DNA from: Oceanithermus desulfurans
GTDB lineage: Bacteria > Deinococcota > Deinococci > Deinococcales > Marinithermaceae
NCBI RefSeq assembly: GCF_014201675.1
Contig: NZ_JACHEZ010000001.1
Span: 248,001-312,000, forward strand
Direction of reading: 5' to 3'
DNA length: 64,000 nucleotides
Numbering within the stretch: position 1 is the first letter of the stretch; the number at the start of each line of letters is the position of its first letter. The position numbers and the translations under genes are program-made. This document shows positions 54,640 through 63,191 of this stretch, piece after piece. The notes under the pieces were generated by a model. That model was not told where the DNA came from. It did not search any database and saw only the letters and a program-made list of their open reading frames with translations.

Positions 54640-55755
54640 TCAGGCGACGGCGTCGTAGACCCGGACGACGTTGTAGACCGCGTCGCGTTCGACCGGCAGG
54701 CGGCCGGCGCGGCGGACGATGCGGGCGAGCTCTTCCTTGGTCATGGCGCGGCCCGAGGTGGCGCCAGCGGCGTTGACGATGGACTCGGCGATCAGGGTGC
54801 CGTCGATGTCGGAGACGCCCCAGTCGAGCGAGACCTGCGCCAGCGGGACGGTGAGCGTGGCCCAGTACCCTTTGATGTGGGGGAAGTTGTCCAGGTAGAC
54901 GCGGGCGATGGCGAGGTTCTTGAGGTCGTCGAGGCCGGTGGTGAACTCGGTCTTGCCCAGGTTCTGGGCCAGGCTGTTCCCCAGCGGCTGGAAGGCCAGC
55001 GGGATGAAGCTCATGAAACCTCCGGTTTCGTCCTGCAGCCGGCGCAGCCGGTCCATGTGGTCGAGGCGCTCTTCCAGGGTCTCGATGTGGCCGTAGAGCA
55101 TCGTGGCGTTGGTGGGCAGGCCCAGCGCGTGGGCGGTGCGGTGCACCTCGAGCCAGCCCTCGGCGTTCACCTTGTTCCGGGCGATCTGGCGGCGCACCCG
55201 CTCGGCGAAGATCTCGGCTCCGCCCCCCGGCATCGCGTCGAGGCCGGCGGCCACGAGCTCACTCAGGACGGTGCGGTAGTCGGCCTTCGCGATCTTGCTG
55301 AAGTGGTGGATCTCCGCCGCGGTCCAGGCCTTGACCTGGACGCCCGGGAAGTTCGCCTTGAGCGCGGCCACGAGTTCGAGGTAGTAACCGAAGGGTTTCT
55401 TGGGGTGGTGGCCGCTGGCGATGTGGATCTCGGTCAGGCCGGGTTCGTAGCGCTCGCGCACCCAGGCCACCGACTCCTCCACGCTCCAGTCCCAGGCGCC
55501 CTCCTCGCCGAAGCGCTTGGCGAAGGCGCAGAAGGGGCAGCCCACGTAGCAGATGTTGGTCTGCGAGAAGCGCAACGAGTGCACGAAGTAGGTGCGGTCG
55601 CCGTGCTTCTGGCGGCGGACGTGGTCGGCGAGCCGCATCAGGGTGTTCAGGTCGCGGGTCCGGTACAGCGCCAGCCCTTCGTCGAAGCTCAGGCGCTCGC
55701 CGGCGTAGACCTTGGCGGCGATGGGCTCGAGCGCGGGGTCGAGAACCTTGCTCAC
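54640..55755 (-). CDS. mqnE: Aminofutalosine synthase MqnE (radical SAM)
   Basis: 371 aa radical SAM enzyme with the cluster motif CYVGCPFCAF (about 73-82). LTEIHIASGHHPKKPFGYYLELV and VKAWTAAEIHHFSKIA favour MqnE (adenosylation of 3-enolpyruvylbenzoate) over MqnC. Adjacency to mqnA, the previous step, agrees. TAGGAT (55763-55768) lies 7 nt before the GTG at 55755, which gives the start MSKVLDPALEP; an ATG three codons upstream overlaps the -10 box and is less likely. Confidence 0.93.
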   Translation of the reverse strand: MSKVLDPALEPIAAKVYAGERLSFDEGLALYRTRDLNTLMRLADHVRRQKHGDRTYFVHSLRFSQTNICYVGCPFCAFAKRFGEEGAWDWSVEESVAWVRERYEPGLTEIHIASGHHPKKPFGYYLELVAALKANFPGVQVKAWTAAEIHHFSKIAKADYRTVLSELVAAGLDAMPGGGAEIFAERVRRQIARNKVNAEGWLEVHRTAHALGLPTNATMLYGHIETLEERLDHMDRLRRLQDETGGFMSFIPLAFQPLGNSLAQNLGKTEFTTGLDDLKNLAIARVYLDNFPHIKGYWATLTVPLAQVSLDWGVSDIDGTLIAESIVNAAGATSGRAMTKEELARIVRRAGRLPVERDAVYNVVRVYDAVA

Positions 55756-55762
55756 GTCCCCC

Positions 55763-55768
55763 ATCCTA
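55763..55768 (-). promoter_or_regulatory. -10 box of mqnE-mqnA
   Basis: TAGGAT on the minus strand, 7 nt before the mqnE GTG. It diverges from the exbB-like promoter 41 nt away. Confidence 0.55.
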
Positions 55769-55808
55769 CCGCGCGGGGCCGGGTAAAGCACTTCTCATGG
55801 CGCGGCGG

Positions 55809-55814
55809 TAGGAT
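55809..55814 (+). promoter_or_regulatory. -10 box of the exbB-like operon
   Basis: TAGGAT, 6 nt before the ATG at 55821; no SD. Confidence 0.6.
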
Positions 55815-55820
55815 TGCATT

Positions 55821-56441
55821 ATGTTGCAGCTTCAGCAAGGGGGTTGGATCCTCGTCTTCCTGCTCCTGCTTACCCTCTACGCCGCCTACGTCTTCTTCGA
55901 GCGTTACCTGGCGCTTCGTCGCGAGAAGATCGGCGGCGAACGGTTGATGCGCGAGGTCGACGCATCGGTGCGGCGCGGACAGGTGGAGGTGGCGCTCGAG
56001 GCCGCGCGCGCCCACGGCGGCACGCTCGGGCGCTTCATGCTCGCGGGCCTGGCGCGGGTGCCCTTCGGGGTCACCGCGGTGGACGCCGCGCTCAAAGCGG
56101 CGCTGCTCGAGGAGGAGTCGCGGCTGGCGCGGGGCCTCGGCGTGCTCAGCGTCACCGCGCAGGTGGCGCCGCTGCTGGGCCTCTTGGGCACCGTGAGCGG
56201 CATGATCCGCGCCTTCAACGTGCTCGCCAGCCAGGGGCAGACGACGGCCAAGCTGCTGGCCGGCGGCATCGGCGAGGCGCTCTTCACCACCGCCGCCGGC
56301 CTGATCGTCGCCATCCCGGCGCTGATCGCCTACCACTACCTGGCCGGGCGCGTGGACGACATCCTCAGCGAGCTCGAGCAACGCCGCGAAGAGCTCCTGG
56401 GCATCCTGGCCGAGGTGAGGAATGGCGAACCGCAGGCGTAG
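55821..56441 (+). CDS. MotA/TolQ/ExbB proton-channel protein
   Basis: 206 aa with three TM helices in the TolQ/ExbB pattern: one near the N-terminus (WILVFLLLLTLYAAYVFF) and two in the second half (LSVTAQVAPLLGLLGTVSGMI, about 109-129, and GIGEALFTTAAGLIVAIPALIAYHYL, about 151-176). The motif GLLGTVSGMI-AF and the Thr-rich GEALFTTAAGL are family hallmarks. It forms the proton-driven motor with the ExbD-like partner. Its end overlaps the next gene by 20 nt. Confidence 0.93.
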   Translation: MLQLQQGGWILVFLLLLTLYAAYVFFERYLALRREKIGGERLMREVDASVRRGQVEVALEAARAHGGTLGRFMLAGLARVPFGVTAVDAALKAALLEEESRLARGLGVLSVTAQVAPLLGLLGTVSGMIRAFNVLASQGQTTAKLLAGGIGEALFTTAAGLIVAIPALIAYHYLAGRVDDILSELEQRREELLGILAEVRNGEPQA

Positions 56442-56817
56442 GCGCGAGCCCAGCATCAACCTGGCGCCGCTGGTGGACATCGTCTTCCTGCTGGTGATCT
56501 TCTTCATGGTCAGCAGCACCTTCATCACCCCCGAGACCGGGCTGCCCATCGACCTGCCCCAGGCGACGAGCGGCGAGGCCCGCCCCGAGGGGGCGCCCAC
56601 CGTCGTCGTTCAGGCGGACGGCCAGGCCTTCTGGAAGGGCGAGCCGGTGGACGACGCCGCGCTGCTGGCCTCGTTGCGCGCCGAGCTGGCCCAGGATCCG
56701 GTGGGTACGGTGATCTTGCGCGCCGACCGCAAGACCCCCCACGGCCGGGTGGTCCAGGTGATGGACGTCATCCGCCGCGCCGGGGCCAAGCGCGTGGCCG
56801 TGGCCGCGGTGCCCTAG
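56422..56817 (+). CDS. ExbD/TolR family protein
   Basis: 131 aa single-pass partner of the ExbB-like channel. SINLAPLVDIVFLLVIFFMVSSTFI (about 11-35) contains the functional membrane Asp (about 19). A periplasmic domain follows (LPIDLPQATSGEA, VVVQADGQAFWKGEPV, ILRADRKTPHGRVVQVMDVIRRAGAKRVAVAAVP), the standard ExbD/TolR dimerisation fold. The adjacent third gene supplies what would be TonB or TolA in Gram-negative systems. Confidence 0.94.
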   Translation: MANRRRRREPSINLAPLVDIVFLLVIFFMVSSTFITPETGLPIDLPQATSGEARPEGAPTVVVQADGQAFWKGEPVDDAALLASLRAELAQDPVGTVILRADRKTPHGRVVQVMDVIRRAGAKRVAVAAVP

Positions 56818-56827
56818 CGGAGGCGCG

Positions 56828-58606
56828 ATGACGGGCCGCGTGCGCCGCCTCACCCCCGAACAGAAGCGCAAGCGCCGGGCCGCGCTGCTGGCCCTGACGG
56901 CGACGGCGTTTCTGACCCTCGTCTTCATCCTCCTGGTGTGGACGCCGACGCCGCGTGCGCCCGAGGCCACGGGCTACCTGCTCCTCGAGCTCGGCGAAGG
57001 CGCGCAGACGACCGGCGAAGAAACGCCCCCCACCGCGCCGGAGCCCGCACCCGAGGCCCCTCCGCTGGCCCGGCCGCCGACCGAGACCGAAACGCCGCCC
57101 GAGCCCGGCCCCCCGCCCGAGCCGCAGGCCGCCGCCTCGGAAGAGGCGCCGGCCCCCGAACCCGAGGCCGCCGCGCCGGAAACCCCGCCGCCCGAAGAAG
57201 CGGTTCAGCCCCCCGCCGAAGAAGCCCCGTTGCCGCTGCCGGCGGCCGAGGCCCCCGCCGCGCCGCCCGCTCCGGCGGAGGCCGCTCAGCCGGAGCCGGT
57301 CGCCGCCGCGCCGGCTCCCGGCGAAGCTCCCCCCGAACCCGCGCCCGCGGCCGAAGCGGCTCCGGAGACTGCTCCGGAAACGGCCGCCGCGCCCCCGGCG
57401 CCCGCAGCGGCGGAGACCGCTCCCCCGCCGGCGCCCGAGGCGTCGGAACCCGGCCTCGAGCCCGTCCCCGCGGAGGCCGCTCCCGCGCCGGCGCCAGAGG
57501 CGCCCGCGGCCGCTGCGGCTCCCGCAGCCCCCGAAGCGGCCCCCGCCGCGCCCGCGGCTCCCACCCCCGCTCCGGCGGCGCCCGCCGCCCCCGTGGGGGC
57601 GCCGCCCACCCCGACGGCGGCCCAGCCCGGCAGCGCCGCGCCTCCGCCGCCGGCCCCGGCTCCCCCCGCCTTCGCGCCCGCTCCGCCGGCCCCCGCCCTG
57701 CCGCTGGCGGGGGGCGAACCTGCGCCGGCCCCCGTTCCCGCAACCAGCCCGCAGCCGGGCCGGGACCGCGGCGGAGCGATCGGCCCCGGGGAAAAACCCT
57801 ACAAACTCGAGCGCCTCCGACCCATCCTGGTCGCCGTCGACAACAGCGCCGCGGCCTTTCCCCAGTGGGGGCTCGACTGGGCGGTGCAGGTGCACGAGGT
57901 GCCCGTCGAGGGCGGAGTCACCCGCCTGCTCGTCCGTTACGAGGGCGGCGAGAAGGGGCGGCTGGGCCCGGTTCGTTCGGCGCGCCCCTACATCCTGCGC
58001 CTGGCTCAGGCGATGGGCGCGGTGCTGCTCCACGTGGGCGGCAGCCCCCAGGCGCTGGCGATGATCGAGCGGGAAAAGATGATCACCTTCGACGGTCTTT
58101 ACGACCCGCTCTTCCGGCGGGACCCCCGCCGCCGCCCGCCCCACAACACCTACGTGGAAGGGGCGCAGGTGCGCAAGCAGCTCGCCCGCCTGCGGCTCGA
58201 GCGCAAGCGCACCCTCAGCGGCAAGGCCTACCGGCCTCCCGAGGACGCCCCGGACGGCGAGCGGGTCGAGGTCCGCTTCGCCCCCGACTACGTGAGCGCC
58301 TTTCGCTACGACGGCCAGGGCTACGTCTGGTACCGCAACGGCCGGCTGGTGCGCGGCAGCGCGCCCTTCCGGGTGACCGCGGTGGCCGTGCTGCGTGTCG
58401 ACGCGCGCGTGATCGACGACGTGGGCCGGCTCGCGCTCGACCTCGCCAAGGGCCACGGCGCGCTCTACCTCGACGGCAAGCGCGTGCCCGTTACCTGGCG
58501 GATCCAGGGCGGACTCGTCATCGAAGACGCCGCGGGCCGCGCGCTCGACCTTACGCCCTACCGGACCTGGTTCCTCTGGGTGCCTCCCTGGGCGACGCTG
58601 CGCTAG
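56828..58606 (+). CDS. TonB-shaped protein: TM anchor, long Pro/Ala linker, C-terminal DUF3048
   Basis: 592 aa in three parts. Basic cytoplasmic start and one TM helix (about 19-38, LLALTATAFLTLVFILLVW) ending at Trp-Thr-Pro. About 275 residues of almost pure Pro/Ala/Glu (about 40-315), able to span a periplasm. Then a folded domain that matches DUF3048 (YerB-like): RLRPILVAVDNSAAAFPQWGL, VHEVPVEGGVTRLLVRYEGG, LGPVRSARPYILRLAQAMG, VLLHVGGSPQALAMI. DUF3048 proteins are normally lipoproteins of unknown function. Here, behind exbB/exbD, the domain occupies the place of the TonB/TolA C-terminal domain. It starts 10 nt after exbD with a GGAGGCG SD. Confidence 0.82.
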   Translation: MTGRVRRLTPEQKRKRRAALLALTATAFLTLVFILLVWTPTPRAPEATGYLLLELGEGAQTTGEETPPTAPEPAPEAPPLARPPTETETPPEPGPPPEPQAAASEEAPAPEPEAAAPETPPPEEAVQPPAEEAPLPLPAAEAPAAPPAPAEAAQPEPVAAAPAPGEAPPEPAPAAEAAPETAPETAAAPPAPAAAETAPPPAPEASEPGLEPVPAEAAPAPAPEAPAAAAAPAAPEAAPAAPAAPTPAPAAPAAPVGAPPTPTAAQPGSAAPPPPAPAPPAFAPAPPAPALPLAGGEPAPAPVPATSPQPGRDRGGAIGPGEKPYKLERLRPILVAVDNSAAAFPQWGLDWAVQVHEVPVEGGVTRLLVRYEGGEKGRLGPVRSARPYILRLAQAMGAVLLHVGGSPQALAMIEREKMITFDGLYDPLFRRDPRRRPPHNTYVEGAQVRKQLARLRLERKRTLSGKAYRPPEDAPDGERVEVRFAPDYVSAFRYDGQGYVWYRNGRLVRGSAPFRVTAVAVLRVDARVIDDVGRLALDLAKGHGALYLDGKRVPVTWRIQGGLVIEDAAGRALDLTPYRTWFLWVPPWATLR

Positions 58607-58632
58607 CCGGCGCGGAAGCGTTACCATGAGGC

Positions 58633-60144
58633 ATGGAGCTCCCGCGCAGCTTCGGCATCCTGGTCCACCCCACCTCGTTTCCCGGCCCCTACCCGATCGG
58701 CAACCTGGGGGACGAAGCCCGGGCCTTCCTGCACTGGCTGAGCGCCGCGGGCGCGCGCTGGTGGCAGGTGCTGCCCCTGGGGCCGACCGGCTACGGCGAC
58801 TCGCCCTACCAGTCGTTCTCGGCCTTCGCCGGCAACCCCTACCTGATCGACCCGCGGCGGCTCGTCGACCGGGGCTGGCTCGAGGCCGCCGTTCCGCCTG
58901 AGGCCCCGTCCGGCCGCGTGGACTACGGCCTCGTCTACCGCTGGATCTGGCCGCTCTTGCGCGAGGCCTACGGGGGCTTCCGCGCCCGGCGAGCGCGTGA
59001 GGATGCGCACGCGCTCGCCGTCTTCGAACGGGAACACGCCGGCTGGCTCGAGGACTACGCGCTCTTCATGGCGCTCAAGGGCGAGCACGGCGGCGCCCCC
59101 TGGTGGTCCTGGCCCGAGCCCCTGAAGCGCCGCGACCCCGCCGCGCTGGCCGCCGCGCGCGAGCGCCTCGCCGAGGAGGCGGCCTTCCACCGCTGGACCC
59201 AGTGGATCTTCTTCTCGCAGTGGCGTGCGCTCGCGGACGTTGCCCACGGTCTGGGCCTCGGCCTCGTCGGCGACATGCCCATCTTCGTGGCCCACGACTC
59301 GGCCGACGTTTGGGCCCACCCCGAACTCTTCCAGCTCGACGAGGACCTGAACCCCACCGCGGTGGCCGGGGTGCCGCCCGACTACTTCAGCCCCACCGGC
59401 CAGCTGTGGGGCAATCCGCTCTACGACTGGGAGGCGCTGCGGCGCACCGGCTTCGACTGGTGGATCCGGCGGATCCGCCTGGCGCTGACGCTGTCCGACC
59501 TGGTGCGCATCGACCACTTCCGCGGCTTCGAGGCCTACTGGGCGGTGCCCGCCGGCGCGGAAACGGCGGAGCACGGGCGCTGGGAGCCCGCCCCCGGCGA
59601 GGAGCTGTTTCGCAGGGTGCAGGAGACCTTTGGTTCGGTGCCCATCCTCGCCGAGGACCTGGGGCTGATCACCCCCGAAGTGGAAGCGCTGCGCGACCGC
59701 TTCGGGCTGCCCGGCATGAAGGTGCTGCAGTTCGCCTTCACCGGGGAGGACAACCCCTTCCTGCCCCACAACTACCCGGAGTCGGGCAACTGCGTCGTCT
59801 ACACCGGCACCCACGACAACGACACCACCCGCGGCTGGTGCGAACAGGCGCCCGCGGGCGAGCTGGCGTTCCTGCGGCGTTACCTGGAGGCGCGGGGCAT
59901 TCCCTACGAGAGCTGCGACGACGCGCCCTGGGCGCTGATCGAGCTGGCCTTGCAGAGCCGCTGCCGCATGGCGGTGTTTCCCCTGCAGGATCCGCTGGGG
60001 CTGGGGTCGGAAGCGCGAATGAACTTCCCCTCGCGCCCCGAGGGCAACTGGACCTGGCGTTTCGCCGCCCGCGACCTGTCGGCAGGGCTCTCAGGGCGCC
60101 TGCGGGCGCTGGCCGACCGCTACGACCGCGTCAGACGCGGATGA
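58633..60144 (+). CDS. malQ: 4-alpha-glucanotransferase (amylomaltase)
   Basis: GH77 enzyme of 503 aa, near the 500 aa of Thermus amylomaltase. Conserved regions: [21 protein letters not shown] at the start, [58 protein letters not shown] (nucleophile Asp), [19 protein letters not shown] (acid/base Glu) and [19 protein letters not shown] lies 5 nt before the ATG, so translation may also be leaderless. The 3' end overlaps glpX by 14 nt, convergently. Confidence 0.96.
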   Translation: MELPRSFGILVHPTSFPGPYPIGNLGDEARAFLHWLSAAGARWWQVLPLGPTGYGDSPYQSFSAFAGNPYLIDPRRLVDRGWLEAAVPPEAPSGRVDYGLVYRWIWPLLREAYGGFRARRAREDAHALAVFEREHAGWLEDYALFMALKGEHGGAPWWSWPEPLKRRDPAALAAARERLAEEAAFHRWTQWIFFSQWRALADVAHGLGLGLVGDMPIFVAHDSADVWAHPELFQLDEDLNPTAVAGVPPDYFSPTGQLWGNPLYDWEALRRTGFDWWIRRIRLALTLSDLVRIDHFRGFEAYWAVPAGAETAEHGRWEPAPGEELFRRVQETFGSVPILAEDLGLITPEVEALRDRFGLPGMKVLQFAFTGEDNPFLPHNYPESGNCVVYTGTHDNDTTRGWCEQAPAGELAFLRRYLEARGIPYESCDDAPWALIELALQSRCRMAVFPLQDPLGLGSEARMNFPSRPEGNWTWRFAARDLSAGLSGRLRALADRYDRVRRG

Positions 60145-61099
60145 CCACCCGGGCATCGGCCTCCATCAGGTGGATGGTGTCGATGAAGCGCACCACCCGG
60201 GTCTTGTGACCCATGGCGATCGAGTGGGTGCGCGCGCCGCCGCCGAAGAAGCGCACCCCCTCGAGGATGTCGCCGTCGGTAATGCCGGTGGCCGCGAAGA
60301 CGATCTCGTCGCCCGGCGCCAGCTCAGGGGTGCGGTAGATCTTGTTCTCGTCGCCGCCCATGGCGTGGAGCCGTTCGCGCTCGGCTTCGTCGGCGGGCAG
60401 GAAGCGGGCCTGGATCTCGCCGCCCAGGCACTTGAGCGCGGCGGCCGCGAGCACGCCCTCGGGCGCGCCCCCCGAGCCCATGACCGCGTGCACGCCGGTG
60501 CCGCGAATGGCCGCGGCCAGGGCGGCGATCACGTCGCCGTCGCCGATCAGCTTGACCCGGGCGCCGGCCTCGCGGATTTCGTGGATCAGCTTCTCGTGGC
60601 GCGGCCGGTCGAGGACGACCACGACGAGATCCTCGACGTTGCGGTTCATCGAGAGGGCGAGCGCCTTCAGGTTGGCGCTCACCGGCCAGCCGAGGTCCAC
60701 CTTGCCGGCCGCCGGCGGGCCCACGATCAGCTTGTCCATATACATGTCGGGGGCGTGGAAGAGGCCGCCCTTCTCGCTGATGGCGATCACCGTCACCGAG
60801 TTCGGCAGACCCTTGGCGGTGATGTTGGTGCCCTCGACCGGGTCGACGGCGATGTCCACCTCGACGCCGCCCTTGCCCAGCTGCTCGCCGATGTAGAGCA
60901 TGGGCGCCTCGTCCATCTCGCCCTCGCCGATCACCACCGTGCCGCTGATCTCCATCTCGTTCAGCTGCTTGCGCATGGCTTCGGTGCCGGCTTCGTCCAC
61001 CGCGTGCTTGTCACCCTTGCCGGAAAAACGACTGGCCGCCAAGGCGGCCTGTTCGGTGACACGGACGACCTCGAGGACCAGCTTGTTCTCGATGCTCAT
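60131..61099 (-). CDS. glpX: Fructose-1,6-bisphosphatase class II
   Basis: 322 aa GlpX-type phosphatase for gluconeogenesis. [17 protein letters not shown] (metal site), [25 protein letters not shown] and [23 protein letters not shown] are diagnostic; [18 protein letters not shown] near the N-terminus. TAGGCT lies 6 nt before the ATG. Confidence 0.96.
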   Translation of the reverse strand: MSIENKLVLEVVRVTEQAALAASRFSGKGDKHAVDEAGTEAMRKQLNEMEISGTVVIGEGEMDEAPMLYIGEQLGKGGVEVDIAVDPVEGTNITAKGLPNSVTVIAISEKGGLFHAPDMYMDKLIVGPPAAGKVDLGWPVSANLKALALSMNRNVEDLVVVVLDRPRHEKLIHEIREAGARVKLIGDGDVIAALAAAIRGTGVHAVMGSGGAPEGVLAAAALKCLGGEIQARFLPADEAERERLHAMGGDENKIYRTPELAPGDEIVFAATGITDGDILEGVRFFGGGARTHSIAMGHKTRVVRFIDTIHLMEADARVVIRV

Positions 61100-61105
61100 G
61101 CCCTC

Positions 61106-61111
61106 AGCCTA
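61106..61111 (-). promoter_or_regulatory. -10 box of glpX
   Basis: TAGGCT on the minus strand, 6 nt before the glpX ATG. Confidence 0.5.
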
Positions 61112-61140
61112 ACAAAGGTCCGCACCCGCGGGCGAGGGTT

Positions 61141-61770
61141 TCAGGCGTCTTCTGCGGGTTGGTGCCGTTCGCCCAGCACCCGGGCCAGGTCGGCCGGCGA
61201 GAGGCCGCGCTCGGCCAGCACCAACAGCAGGTGGAAGACCAGGTCGCTGGCCTCCCAAGCGAGCTCGGCCGGGTCCGGGTTCTTGGCGGCGATGATCACC
61301 TCGCCCGCCTCCTCGCCAATCTTCTTGAGGATGCGGTCGAGGCCCGCGGCGTGCATTTTGGCGACGTAGGAGCCTTCGGGCCTCTGCTCGAGCCGGTCCT
61401 GGATCGTGCGCCAGACCTGCTCGAGCACCCAGCCCAGCGGCGGGGCCGTCTCGGGGGTGACGGGGTTGAAAAAGCAGCTGCGGGCGCCGGTGTGGCAGGC
61501 GGGGCCGTGAGGGCGCACCCGGTAGAGCACGGCGTCGCCGTCGCAGTCGAGGCGCATCTCCACCAGTTCCTGGACGTGGCCCGAGGTCTCGCCTTTCTTC
61601 CACAGCGCACCGCGGCTGCGGGAGTAGAGATAGGTTTGTCCGGTTTGCAGGGTGCGCTCGAGCGCCTCGCGGTTGGCCCACGCCAGGGTGAGCACCTCGC
61701 CGGAGTCGGCGTCCTGAATGACGACGGGCACGAGCCCGCGTTCGTCGAACTTGACCGCGTCCAGGTTCAT
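61141..61770 (-). CDS. hisIE: Bifunctional phosphoribosyl-AMP cyclohydrolase / phosphoribosyl-ATP pyrophosphatase
   Basis: 209 aa fusion catalysing steps 2 and 3 of histidine synthesis. The HisI part (about 1-110) has [20 protein letters not shown] and the metal-binding [10 protein letters not shown]. The HisE part (about 115-209) has [29 protein letters not shown]. Its ATG overlaps the hisF stop, so hisF and hisIE are coupled. Confidence 0.96.
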   Translation of the reverse strand: MNLDAVKFDERGLVPVVIQDADSGEVLTLAWANREALERTLQTGQTYLYSRSRGALWKKGETSGHVQELVEMRLDCDGDAVLYRVRPHGPACHTGARSCFFNPVTPETAPPLGWVLEQVWRTIQDRLEQRPEGSYVAKMHAAGLDRILKKIGEEAGEVIIAAKNPDPAELAWEASDLVFHLLLVLAERGLSPADLARVLGERHQPAEDA

Positions 61771-62534
61771 TCGATGTCCTCCCGCATGGGGATGCCGCGC
61801 TGGGCCAGGTAGTGTTTGAGCTCGGGGATGGGGATCTCGCCGAAGTGGAAGACGCTCGCCGCCAGCGCGGCGTCGGCGCCGGCGCGCTCGAAGACCTCGG
61901 CGAAGTGTTCGGGCGTGCCCGCGCCGCCCGAGGCGATGACCGGGATACGCACGGCCTCGGCCACCGCGCGGGTGAGCGCGAGGTCGTAGCCCGCTTTGGT
62001 GCCGTCGGCGTCCATGCTGGTGAGCAGGATCTCACCCGCTCCCAGGCGCTCGCCCTCGCGCGCCCAGGCCACCGCGTCCAGCCCCGTGGGCTTGCGGCCG
62101 CCGGCGACGTAGACCTCCCAGCGCCCGGGCGCGACGCGCTTGGCGTCGATGGCCAGCACCACCGCCTGCGAGCCGAAGTGGTCGGCCAGCTCGCGGATCA
62201 GCTCGGGGCGGGCCACCGCCGCCGAGTTGACGCTCACCTTGTCGGCGCCGGCGAGCAGGAGCGCCCGCGCGTCCTCGAGCGTGCGCACCCCGCCGCCGAC
62301 GGTGAAGGGGATGAAGACGCGTTCGGCGACCTGCCGCACCATCTCCAGCACCAGCGGACGGTTCTCGTGGGTGGCCGTGATGTCGAGGAAGACGAGCTCG
62401 TCGGCGCCGCTTTCGTCGTAGGCGACCGCGGCCTCGACCGGGTCGCCGGCGTCGACCAGGTTGACGAAGTTGACGCCCTTGACCACGCGGCCCTCGTGGA
62501 CGTCGAGGCAGGGGACGATGCGACGCGCAAGCAC
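61767..62534 (-). CDS. hisF: Imidazole glycerol phosphate synthase subunit HisF
   Basis: 255 aa TIM barrel, cyclase subunit partnered by His[23 protein letters not shown] with catalytic Asp (about 11), [47 protein letters not shown] (second Asp about 132) and [18 protein letters not shown] start; TAGAAT lies 7 nt upstream and overlaps the vapC stop codon. hisH is not in the window. Confidence 0.96.
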   Translation of the reverse strand: MLARRIVPCLDVHEGRVVKGVNFVNLVDAGDPVEAAVAYDESGADELVFLDITATHENRPLVLEMVRQVAERVFIPFTVGGGVRTLEDARALLLAGADKVSVNSAAVARPELIRELADHFGSQAVVLAIDAKRVAPGRWEVYVAGGRKPTGLDAVAWAREGERLGAGEILLTSMDADGTKAGYDLALTRAVAEAVRIPVIASGGAGTPEHFAEVFERAGADAALAASVFHFGEIPIPELKHYLAQRGIPMREDIE

Positions 62535-62541
62535 GGGGCTG

Positions 62542-62547
62542 ATTCTA
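62542..62547 (-). promoter_or_regulatory. -10 box of hisF overlapping the vapC stop
   Basis: TAGAAT; its TAG (62545-62547) is the vapC stop codon. It ends 7 nt before the hisF GTG. Confidence 0.55.
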
Positions 62548-62937
62548 CCAGAGGCGCCGAGCGCCGAAGGCGTCCAGCGCAGCGTCTTTGCTGACGATGG
62601 TCATGCCCTCGAGCCTGGCTTGAGCGGCCAGGATGCGGTCGAAGGGGTCTCTGTGGGCCTCGTCGAAGCTGCCGGCCAACAGGGCATGGCTGTTGGTGAT
62701 GGGTACTTCGACGGCGCCTATGCGGGCCAGGCTGCCCGGATAATCTACGATCAACGGCTCGGCCTGCGGCAGCCTACCAAGGCGGTATTTCGTGGCAATC
62801 TCCCAGGCCGACGCGCTGGAAGCAAACAGCGACGACAGGGGATCATGGATGACGGCGAACGCTTTCGCCGACAGCAGGTGCGGCCTGGCTATGGCGTAGA
62901 GAAGGGTGTGCGTATCGAGCAGGTAGCGACCCTTCAT
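62545..62937 (-). CDS. vapC: PIN-domain toxin VapC
   Basis: 130 aa PIN-fold ribonuclease of a type II toxin-antitoxin pair. [12 protein letters not shown] supplies the first Asp (about 8), [14 protein letters not shown] the conserved Glu (about 45), and [27 protein letters not shown] the C-terminal acidic site (about 93-119). This is the VapC group that pairs with Phd-type antitoxins. Target RNA unknown. Start overlaps the antitoxin stop (TAATG). Confidence 0.93.
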   Translation of the reverse strand: MKGRYLLDTHTLLYAIARPHLLSAKAFAVIHDPLSSLFASSASAWEIATKYRLGRLPQAEPLIVDYPGSLARIGAVEVPITNSHALLAGSFDEAHRDPFDRILAAQARLEGMTIVSKDAALDAFGARRLW

Positions 62938-63173
62938 TATGCTTCGTTTTCACCGTACCAGGCGGCCAGCTCTTCTTCGGGTAGCGGTTCGAAGAAGCTA
63001 TCGGGAATGTCGAAGTCAAGGAAACCCAGCTCACGGGTTTGCGGCTTTTCGGGCATCAGCCGAACCAGTGGCTTGCCCCGTTTGGCGATGATGACCTCCT
63101 CTCCCCGCAGCGCTGCTTCCAGCAGCTCCGACAGCTTGGCCTTGGCCTCGGCGACGTTCACAACCTTTGCCAT
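62937..63173 (-). CDS. Phd/YefM-type antitoxin of the VapC pair
   Basis: 78 aa. N-terminal DNA-binding Phd fold: KVVNVAEAKAKLSELLEAALRGEEVIIAKRGKPLVRLMP. The acidic, aromatic C-terminal tail (LDFDIPDSFFEPLPEEELAAWYG) is the kind that wraps its toxin. As in most pairs the antitoxin comes first. GC is a little lower here than in flanking genes, which fits acquired origin. Confidence 0.92.
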   Translation of the reverse strand: MAKVVNVAEAKAKLSELLEAALRGEEVIIAKRGKPLVRLMPEKPQTRELGFLDFDIPDSFFEPLPEEELAAWYGENEA

Positions 63174-63191
63174 GCTCCCAGCCTAACATGG

